Made by a program: the position numbers and the translations under genes. A stretch of 37,504 bases of DNA from Cyclobacteriaceae bacterium. Lineage in GTDB: Bacteria; Bacteroidota; Bacteroidia; Cytophagales; Cyclobacteriaceae. Below are positions 14,501-21,638 of this stretch, piece by piece. Within the stretch, counting starts at the first letter, position 1. Each line of letters begins with the position of its first letter. Where the stretch lies: assembly GCA_016786495.1 (NCBI GenBank), contig JAEUUJ010000048.1, forward strand, positions 1-37,504. The letters are read 5' to 3'. Below the pieces are notes generated by a model that was not told the DNA's origin, ran no database searches, and saw only the letters and a program-made list of their open reading frames with translations.

Positions 14501-15708
14501 AAATTTCCGGATGGGTAGTAGTACATCAGCAGCGCGATCGTGAAGCCAATGATTGAGGCGACAAATCCGAACATAAAGATGCTGTACGACCAGCGGAGCA
14601 GTTTATACTTTCTGGCCAGCACACGCCCGTTAAAGTAAATGTCTTTGATCAGGCTTCCGTACAGGTAGTCGGCATCCTTCATCATTTCACGCATTCCCCA
14701 GTCGTAGTTGTTCAACTCCATTCCGTGGAAGTTTCCGAAGAACAACAGGTTGGTTCGTTTCTCTTTAATGTCTTCGCGCGTAAATTTTCCGGATGAAATG
14801 TTGGGTCGCGTAGCCAGGATCGCGAACACGATCGTGACTAAACATGTTGCCACCAGCATCAGGGTGGGGATCAGCAGGTTTGGAAACTCTTCCAGCTTGC
14901 GGAACAAAACCGAAATCACCACCGACAGGATAATCGAATTGATCGAGATCATAATATTCGATTTGGTGTCGGCCATGCCGCTCAGGGTAATATGATTCTC
15001 AGACGTTACGCGGAACATCGTTTCAATCCCGCGGTCCGGATTTAGTTTCTTATCGAGTTTTTTCTGGAGCTTGCTGAGTTCCTTTTCGAGGTCTTTCACG
15101 TAATGCTCGTCAACCTTCGGGTTCAGCATCTTCTTCAGTTTTTTGATGTTCTTCTTTTTTCGTTCTTCGAGCACCTGTCGACCATACAACGTAAAGTAAC
15201 TGTGGCTTTTCAGGAATTTCAGGTTGTACTCACCCCACTCTTTGTCGCTCTCGAATTTGATGTTTTTAAACGTTTCAATCTCCGAACGAATCTGCTGGGC
15301 ACATTCTAAAAGATCTTTCTTGGATAAGTGATAGAGGTCTGCATCACACAGCACCTGTTCGGCCAGATTTTGTGGATTCTGCGGCATGCGGGTGGCCGCA
15401 ATCAGGTCCTGAACCTTTTTTATTTTATCGGCCGAAGCCCCCCAGCTTTCCAGCAGGGTGGTCGCGGTTTTAGCCGAGCGCTCTTCATGATGTTCCCGAT
15501 CCTTCTCGTACCCGGTGTCGTGCAGCCAGGCAGCGATCAGCACATTCTCGAGGTCATCGTTGGAAAGTGTGCTCTGCCGGCCAATTTCTTCGGCCGCTTC
15601 CGCGACTGCGGTCGTGTGCCTGAGGTTGTGATATGTAAACGTTTCCGGGAGTCTCCGGAGCACGTCCTCGGCATACGCCCTCGATTTGCGGATTAATTCA
15701 GTTTCCAT
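14497..15708 (-). CDS. HD-domain phosphohydrolase fused to a Pycsar-effector-type (PycTM, DUF5706) membrane domain
   Basis: A 403-residue two-domain protein. Residues 1-180 are an HD domain with a complete metal set: His31 in NLRHT, His63-Asp64 in AAWLHDTGYE, and Asp122/Asp124 in LCDADLYH, so a phosphohydrolase or nucleotide phosphodiesterase is likely. Residues 182-225 are a lysine-rich coiled coil. Residues 230-400 match the Pycsar effector family: FRVTSENHITLSGMADTKSN, helices at about 251-269, 280-299 and 372-396, with FFGNFHGM and the NGRVLARKYKLLRWSY stretch between. PycTM proteins bind cCMP or cUMP and damage the membrane. Here the same chain could hydrolyse a nucleotide. Convergent with a class III cyclase gene. 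Such fusions are widespread in Bacteroidota, so a housekeeping role is possible. Confidence 0.88.
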   Translation of the reverse strand: METELIRKSRAYAEDVLRRLPETFTYHNLRHTTAVAEAAEEIGRQSTLSNDDLENVLIAAWLHDTGYEKDREHHEERSAKTATTLLESWGASADKIKKVQDLIAATRMPQNPQNLAEQVLCDADLYHLSKKDLLECAQQIRSEIETFKNIKFESDKEWGEYNLKFLKSHSYFTLYGRQVLEERKKKNIKKLKKMLNPKVDEHYVKDLEKELSKLQKKLDKKLNPDRGIETMFRVTSENHITLSGMADTKSNIMISINSIILSVVISVLFRKLEEFPNLLIPTLMLVATCLVTIVFAILATRPNISSGKFTREDIKEKRTNLLFFGNFHGMELNNYDWGMREMMKDADYLYGSLIKDIYFNGRVLARKYKLLRWSYSIFMFGFVASIIGFTIALLMYYYPSGNF

Positions 15709-15829
15709 CGCTGGTTGAGAAGTTAAATATCAAAAATTGACTCGAATTAAACTATCCCATATAGGAACAGGTTTTTAATCAGGTTTGTTCACTAAGGCAA
15801 ATTGCGTTACACCCTCTATCTTTAACACC

Positions 15830-18800
15830 ATGTCGAAAGCTGCGTTCCGGCTCCTGCTCGTTCTTGCTCCCCTTCAGCTTTTTGCCCAGGAAAGTTTTAA
15901 CGTTTACCTGATTGGCGATGCCGGCCTGAAATCGGTTCAGCATGCTTCCTACAAGAAGCTTTTGCAGCAACAGTTAAACGATTCGGTGCCTTCGGCCATT
16001 GTTTTTCTGGGTGATAATATCTATCCGAAAGGAATGCCCGATCCGGGCAACCGAAAACGCAAGGAAGCCGAAGAAATTCTGGAGGCTTCGCTCAACCTTG
16101 CTCCTGGATTTACGGGTCGCGTAATTTTTGTTCCGGGTAACCACGATTGGAAACGCGGACATCCGGGCGGATTGAGTTTTATCCGTAACCAGCAAGCCTG
16201 GCTGGATTCGCTTCACCGCGACAACGTTAAGCTTCTTCCGCAAAACGGTTGCCCCGGTCCGGTTGAAGTTCCCCTGGGTGAACACGTTATGCTGATTGTA
16301 ATCGACACGCAATGGTGGTTGCATCCGTGGGATAAACCGGAAGGCGAAACAAGTTTGTGCGAGTGTAAAACGCAGGCCGACCTGATCATTCAACTCGATG
16401 ATGCGCTGCGAAGAAATCAGCACAAACGCGTGATCATTGCCGCCCATCACCCCGTAATCACATATGGCGAGCATGGGGGCGTGTATTCGTGGAAGGATCA
16501 CATTTTTCCCTTCACCGACCTGAACAAAAAATTGTATATCCCGCTGCCTGTAGTCGGATCGCTTTATCCTTTGTACCGGAAAATTTTCGGAAGCATTCAG
16601 GATACTGCTCATCCGGAGTACCGGAAGTTGAAAGAGCAGATGATGGCCTTACTGAAACAGTACCCGGGCGTCATCTATGCATCCGGGCACGATCATTCGC
16701 TCCAGCTGATCGAGAAAGACAGTGTGCATTACATCGTTAGCGGTGGCGGCTCTAAATCGGGAACGGCAAAAAAGAAAAAGTATTCGCACTATGCAGAAGA
16801 GGCCTTGGGGTATGTCCGTGTATCGGTCAATGCCACCACCGAATCGACTATTGAATACATGGCGCATGATCGCGTGAGGTTCAGCAAACAGATTCCAGCA
16901 CCCACTCCTGAAAAAAACGATTCGACAGCAGTCGCGATTATCGAACGCGGAACAGTTCAGGCAAATGCGAGCGACCAGTACGGGGCAGGGAAATCGCACG
17001 AAAAATGGCTTGGCGCAAATTACCGGAGGGAGTGGGAGCAAGAGCTTGCAATACCCGTGTTTGATATCGCAAAAGAAAAAGGCGGATTAAAAATACTACA
17101 GCGCGGAGGAGGCCATCAAACAATCTCGCTGCGACTCGAAGACTCACTTGGCAGAGCCTATTCCCTGCGGTCGATTGAAAAGTATCCGGAGAGTGCACTA
17201 CCCGAGCCGTTCCGGAATACGTTCGCGGAAGATATCGTACAGGATCAGATTTCGGCTGCGCATCCCTATGGCGCCCTTGTTGTTCCGTACCTCGCGCAAG
17301 GCGCAGGAATTTATCACACCAATCCGAAAGTTGTGTTCATTCCCGATGATCCTCGCCTGGGTGTATACCGAAAGGATGTTGCGAATAAACTGATGCTGTT
17401 CGAAGAACGACCCGATGGAAACGGAGCGGGCATGGAATTTTTCGGTAATGCAGAAAAGATGATCAGCTCCACCAAACTGCTTGAACAACTCGCGAAGGAC
17501 AATGACAATACCGTTGATCAGAAGTTCTTTCTCCGGTCAAGACTTTTTGATTTATGGATTGGCGACTGGGACCGGCACGATGATCAATGGCGTTGGGCCG
17601 AATTTGATTCGAAGAAAGGAAAAACATACCGCCCGATTCCGCGCGACCGCGACCAGGCATTCTTTGTAAGCGAAGGGCGGATTCCAAAATTCTTAGGGCA
17701 TAAGTGGTTGCTGTTCCAGTTTGAAGGATTTGATGATGACATCAACTGGCCATCGGGTTTAATGTTCAGTGGCCGTTTCATCGACCGTAAATTTCTGACA
17801 ACACTCAGCCGCGAAGATTGGATCGCTGTGGCGGACGATCTTGCCGCGCACTTACCGGATTCGCTGATTGATGCATCGTTGAAGAAATGGCCTGCCGAAA
17901 TTTATGTATTGCACGGTGAACGAATTGCTTCCGCGCTGAAGGCACGGAAAAAGATTTTGCGTGAGCGCGCGTTAGAACACTACGCATTTCTCGCAAAGGA
18001 AGTGACCTTAACCGGTTCCGATAAACGCGAGCGTTTTCAAATCGAACGTTTCAATACCGGAGATGTGGCGGTAGCCGTCTATAAACTGAACAAGGAAGGC
18101 GAAAAAGGTAAGCTGCTCTATGAAAGGCGTTTTCTTGCCACCGAAACAAAGGAAGTTAGGCTCTACGGTCTCGGGGGTGATGACCAGTTTGTGATTACCG
18201 GTGAGCACAACCGCAAGATAAAAGTCCGGATTATTGGTGGAGCAGGAAAGGATGAAATCAAGTCAGCGAAAGATAAGGCTGTTTTTGTGTATGACCTTCA
18301 GGATGAGATAACCTTTTCGGATGAAGCCCGGCTAAAGGACCGCACATCCGATGACCCGATCGTGAATGAGTACAACTGGAAAGACTTTAAATACAATCGA
18401 ACCGCACCGTTGATTTATGCGAATTACAACATTGATGACGGAATCTTTTTAGGCGGTGGATTCATTACGATTAACCATGGCTTCAGAAAAGATCCGTTTA
18501 AGTCGAAACACTTATTCCTGGCCAGTTATGCGGCCAATACAAGTTCAGCAAACTTCCGGTACGATGGCCGGTTCACCGGAATCATCGGAAAATGGAACGG
18601 CGAAGTTGATGCCGATATCAAGTTGCCCAATTATGTGAATAACTTTTTTGGCTGGGGAAATGAATCGAAGTTTAACAAAAATATTAATGATGAACCCGGG
18701 GTACACGTGGGCAGGGCCATCAACTACTATCGGGTCCGCTTCCAGGAAATCCGGGTTGACCTGAAGCTTGCCCGCAAAGTGGGGGGCGCTGGTTTTGTGA

Positions 18801-19498
18801 AAATTGGGCCATCGTATCAGCGACTTGAAATCGAAAGTCCGGAAGGACAAGACCGCTACATTGTGAACGAGTATCTTCCAGCGCATCCGCTGATTGAGAA
18901 CGATCGGAACTACCTCGGGTTGTTAACTTCGTGGGGAATTGATAAACGCAATCATCCGCTGCTGACCACGCGGGGAATTTCCCTCGAACAGAACTCGCGG
19001 TATATGAAAGGCTTCAATACGGACGATTTCACTTCGCACAATGCTTCTGTGTCGATCTATCAGGCATTTAAAACTCCTGCCATCGTAACGTTTGCATTTC
19101 GGGCTGGCGCGGGTATCAATACCGGTAAATATGAATTCTACCAGGCTCAAATTCTGGATGGCAAAACAGAATTGCGCGGGTTTCGGAAGACACGATTCTA
19201 TGGCGACCGAAAAGTATATTTCAACAATGAAGTCCGGATTAAACTAACCAGCTTTCAGTCGTATCTATTTCCTGCATACATGGGCATTCTCGCGTTTTAT
19301 GATGTGGGGCGGGTTTGGTACAAAGATCCGGCAACCCGCAACGACCCGACTGCGAATGACGGGAGGTCAAATGTATGGCATCATGGAATTGGCGGAGGCG
19401 TCTGGATCACACCATTCAACTTAACGGTGCTGTCAACAGAAGTGGGGCATTCGCAGGAGGGAACGTTGTTATACGTTCGGCTCGGATTCTTCTTCTAG
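15830..19498 (+). CDS. metallophosphoesterase with kinase-like middle region and C-terminal outer-membrane beta-barrel
   Basis: The ATG at 15830 gives a signal peptide (MSKAAFRLLLVLAPLQLFAQ); the frame extends to 15785 without an N-terminus of that type. Residues 21-345 are a calcineurin-like phosphoesterase: IGDAG (Asp30), FLGDNIYP (Asp62, Asn63), VPGNHDW, AAHHPVITYGEHGG and SGHDHSLQ. Residues about 395-700 form a separate region with a Gly-rich stretch (426-436), a following basic segment, and GDWDRHDDQW (578-587) plus IPRDRDQAFF (603-612), reminiscent of catalytic and metal-binding loops of Fam20/HipA-like kinases. Residues about 830-1222 are beta-strand rich and end in Phe, like BamA/D15-type barrels. 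Probably outer-membrane with a periplasmic or surface enzyme. Substrate unknown. Confidence 0.85.
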   Translation: MSKAAFRLLLVLAPLQLFAQESFNVYLIGDAGLKSVQHASYKKLLQQQLNDSVPSAIVFLGDNIYPKGMPDPGNRKRKEAEEILEASLNLAPGFTGRVIFVPGNHDWKRGHPGGLSFIRNQQAWLDSLHRDNVKLLPQNGCPGPVEVPLGEHVMLIVIDTQWWLHPWDKPEGETSLCECKTQADLIIQLDDALRRNQHKRVIIAAHHPVITYGEHGGVYSWKDHIFPFTDLNKKLYIPLPVVGSLYPLYRKIFGSIQDTAHPEYRKLKEQMMALLKQYPGVIYASGHDHSLQLIEKDSVHYIVSGGGSKSGTAKKKKYSHYAEEALGYVRVSVNATTESTIEYMAHDRVRFSKQIPAPTPEKNDSTAVAIIERGTVQANASDQYGAGKSHEKWLGANYRREWEQELAIPVFDIAKEKGGLKILQRGGGHQTISLRLEDSLGRAYSLRSIEKYPESALPEPFRNTFAEDIVQDQISAAHPYGALVVPYLAQGAGIYHTNPKVVFIPDDPRLGVYRKDVANKLMLFEERPDGNGAGMEFFGNAEKMISSTKLLEQLAKDNDNTVDQKFFLRSRLFDLWIGDWDRHDDQWRWAEFDSKKGKTYRPIPRDRDQAFFVSEGRIPKFLGHKWLLFQFEGFDDDINWPSGLMFSGRFIDRKFLTTLSREDWIAVADDLAAHLPDSLIDASLKKWPAEIYVLHGERIASALKARKKILRERALEHYAFLAKEVTLTGSDKRERFQIERFNTGDVAVAVYKLNKEGEKGKLLYERRFLATETKEVRLYGLGGDDQFVITGEHNRKIKVRIIGGAGKDEIKSAKDKAVFVYDLQDEITFSDEARLKDRTSDDPIVNEYNWKDFKYNRTAPLIYANYNIDDGIFLGGGFITINHGFRKDPFKSKHLFLASYAANTSSANFRYDGRFTGIIGKWNGEVDADIKLPNYVNNFFGWGNESKFNKNINDEPGVHVGRAINYYRVRFQEIRVDLKLARKVGGAGFVKIGPSYQRLEIESPEGQDRYIVNEYLPAHPLIENDRNYLGLLTSWGIDKRNHPLLTTRGISLEQNSRYMKGFNTDDFTSHNASVSIYQAFKTPAIVTFAFRAGAGINTGKYEFYQAQILDGKTELRGFRKTRFYGDRKVYFNNEVRIKLTSFQSYLFPAYMGILAFYDVGRVWYKDPATRNDPTANDGRSNVWHHGIGGGVWITPFNLTVLSTEVGHSQEGTLLYVRLGFFF

Positions 19499-19505
19499 CA
19501 AACGG

Positions 19506-20693
19506 TTATTTTCTTGTAATCAAAAGTTCACGCACTTCACCGCTGGCGTTTTTGATTTTGATTGTCACCTGTTCCTTGCGGGTGAATGTATCTGGATTAA
19601 GGATCAGTGTGCACAGATCAATCTGCTCGTAGCTCTCACCGTCAATGGTTAGAATCTGGTCGCCCTGGCTTATCTGTTTTTCCAGCGCCGGGTCCCAGAC
19701 AAACCCTACAAACAATTTTCCATCGCGCGGCATCAGACTGATTGGGAAATCTCTCTTCATCAGGTTGCTGGGGTCTTTGGAAAACGGAGCGAAATAGAAT
19801 TTTTGGTTTCGGTAATCAATCGTGACCACACCATACAATAAAAGATCCGCCCCGATTCGTGAGTTACTATCCACCGTGGTTTCCACGGGTACATCCGTTA
19901 GTATGCCGCCATTGATGTCAAGTTGAGGTAATAACAGGCGGTATTGCAGTGTGTCCGTGGCAGCGCCAAAGAAACCGAACGAGTTGCTGCCTACTGCTTT
20001 GGCGCGCTCAATAAAAACCTGGTGCGGTTCAAACAGGGTAAGACTTCTGAGCGACAAATCATACAGCGCGCCCATTCCCGTATCGAATAGAACCTGTTCT
20101 TTTACTTTCTTCTGATTCGCCAATCCGATCCAGATGTAAGGGCCTGCCTGTTTATCAAGATACAGGCTGGAGCTTTGTTTTTTATTAAGGGTGAGATTCT
20201 TTTTCGAATCCGTAAGCACCAGTTGTTTTGTATGGTGGTTCAATTGAATAATGGAATGCCTCAGCATATTGCTGCCGATAAATCCATCCACTCCGAAACA
20301 ATCGAAGATGATATTCGGCCCGGCAACCAGCGCCCGCACATCCGAAAACGTTACATCGCCAAGCGTTAGTTCGTTCAGTGACACAATCGACAAACTGTCT
20401 GCTGCATTGTTGGCATCCGTGATGTGTAACTTTCGGATAACGGTGGGTTTTAGCTTTTGGAACAGTTCTGTGCTGATGGTCGTTGGTGCACCTGTATCCA
20501 AAATAAACCGATAGGTTTTTCCTTCAATAACAACCGGAACAATAATTTTAGTGCTGACCGTATCGTACGGAATGCGCGAACAGTAACTTTCCCGTTTTGC
20601 TTTTCCACCGAAAAAAGGTGACGAGTTCTGCGCCTCGCACACCTGTGAACTCACGCAAATTGCCAGACAGAACAGCATGTACTTCATGGCCAT
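19506..20693 (-). CDS. secreted retropepsin-like aspartyl protease with C-terminal PDZ domain
   Basis: The 395-residue product starts with a signal peptide (MAMKYMLFCLAICVSSQVCEAQ); ATG at 20687 is an alternative start. Two aspartyl-protease half-sites are visible: FILDTGAPTTIS with Asp66 and VLFDTGMGALYDLS with Asp204. The C-terminal 90 residues (GKLFVGFVWDPALEKQISQGDQILTIDGESY) form a PDZ domain. Both halves lie in one chain, so it should work as an intramolecular pair. It follows the DUF4249 lipoprotein by 7 bases in a TonB-receptor operon and may process the imported or surface-bound substrate. Its 3' end is 7 bases from the stop of the convergent metallophosphoesterase gene. Confidence 0.85.
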   Translation of the reverse strand: MAMKYMLFCLAICVSSQVCEAQNSSPFFGGKAKRESYCSRIPYDTVSTKIIVPVVIEGKTYRFILDTGAPTTISTELFQKLKPTVIRKLHITDANNAADSLSIVSLNELTLGDVTFSDVRALVAGPNIIFDCFGVDGFIGSNMLRHSIIQLNHHTKQLVLTDSKKNLTLNKKQSSSLYLDKQAGPYIWIGLANQKKVKEQVLFDTGMGALYDLSLRSLTLFEPHQVFIERAKAVGSNSFGFFGAATDTLQYRLLLPQLDINGGILTDVPVETTVDSNSRIGADLLLYGVVTIDYRNQKFYFAPFSKDPSNLMKRDFPISLMPRDGKLFVGFVWDPALEKQISQGDQILTIDGESYEQIDLCTLILNPDTFTRKEQVTIKIKNASGEVRELLITRK

Positions 20694-20700
20694 GCACGAG

Positions 20701-21633
20701 TTAGTTTATGGTGGCTTCTTCTAATTTTTTGCCTAAGCCCTGTACGGCTGAAACATTAAAGAAGCCCACAGCTTTCAGTTGACCCGGTGTAACAGCTTTG
20801 ATGTTGGTTGAAACATTCGCCAGCGGGGTTGAAAATAATTCTCCAAAACCACCCGGCCTGTCGGTTTGAACAATTACCTGATTCAGGAACGTAAACGACT
20901 CGTACGTGATGGAATGGATTTCAACATACAACGAATCGCCAATCGCATAGGGCGACAGGGGCTGATCGTCTTCGTCTACGTCATTCGGGTTTACCGCACG
21001 GATCGGGGGGATGAAGGTAATGCCATCAAAACTTCCTCCCGGAGAAAAGCCTGCATCATACGCAATGTTGATCTCGCTCGGCTTGCTCAGAAGTTCCCCG
21101 TTTTTATAGGAACGAATCCAATACGTGTCACCGGTTCCATCGGGTTCGGTGGCCCAGAATTGTGCCGTGTACGAATCTTCCGGATAAAATGGACTGTCGT
21201 CTTTTTCAAAGGTGATGCTGTCAATGGCAACTGTCCGATTGATTTTTGACGTTGCTTCAAACGTCCGTCCGTTTACGGTGACGCTTAACGTGTACGTTCT
21301 GCCGGTTTCTCCAAAAACAGCTTCGCTTGTTGCTTCATCGGTAATCCAGCGATATACGCCCGGATCACCGGCATCTTCCAAAAAATCGATGCTTCCGCCA
21401 TCGTAGCTCACGGTTACTACTGCACCGCTCACTCCGGACGGAGCGTTTCCGTTGAGGTACGGCTCCGATAACGTGAGCCGGATCACCTGATCTTCCGGTT
21501 TGTCGTTGATCCAGGCGTCAACCACGAGTACCGGGTCAACATCTTTCAGGTTGGGATCGATTACGTCTTCGCAGGATGTCAGAAAAATGATCGCTGCTAA
21601 AAAACCAAATAGTTTGTTTATAGATAATTTCAT
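20701..21633 (-). CDS. DUF4249 lipoprotein (SusD-like partner of a TonB receptor)
   Basis: The 310-residue product has a lipobox: FLAAIIFLTSCEDV with the Cys at residue 21, so it is lipid-anchored and probably in the outer membrane. The DUF4249 pattern is clear: PVLVVDAWINDKPEDQVIRLTLSEPY, then an Ig-like beta region with TVSYDGG and RTYTLSVTVNGRTFEA, and YTAQFWATEPDGTGDTYWIR. In Bacteroidota this family regularly follows a CarboxypepD_reg TonB-dependent receptor and is thought to help substrate capture. It starts 5 bases after that receptor here and is followed by the aspartyl protease. Confidence 0.9.
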   Translation of the reverse strand: MKLSINKLFGFLAAIIFLTSCEDVIDPNLKDVDPVLVVDAWINDKPEDQVIRLTLSEPYLNGNAPSGVSGAVVTVSYDGGSIDFLEDAGDPGVYRWITDEATSEAVFGETGRTYTLSVTVNGRTFEATSKINRTVAIDSITFEKDDSPFYPEDSYTAQFWATEPDGTGDTYWIRSYKNGELLSKPSEINIAYDAGFSPGGSFDGITFIPPIRAVNPNDVDEDDQPLSPYAIGDSLYVEIHSITYESFTFLNQVIVQTDRPGGFGELFSTPLANVSTNIKAVTPGQLKAVGFFNVSAVQGLGKKLEEATIN

Positions 21634-21638
21634 GATGC

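Noticed and set aside
13211-15708. Calling the cyclase and HD-PycTM pair a canonical Pycsar operon
   Set aside because: The genes are convergent, the cyclase is membrane-anchored, and HD-PycTM proteins are common in Bacteroidota without obvious defence context. It is reported only as a candidate.
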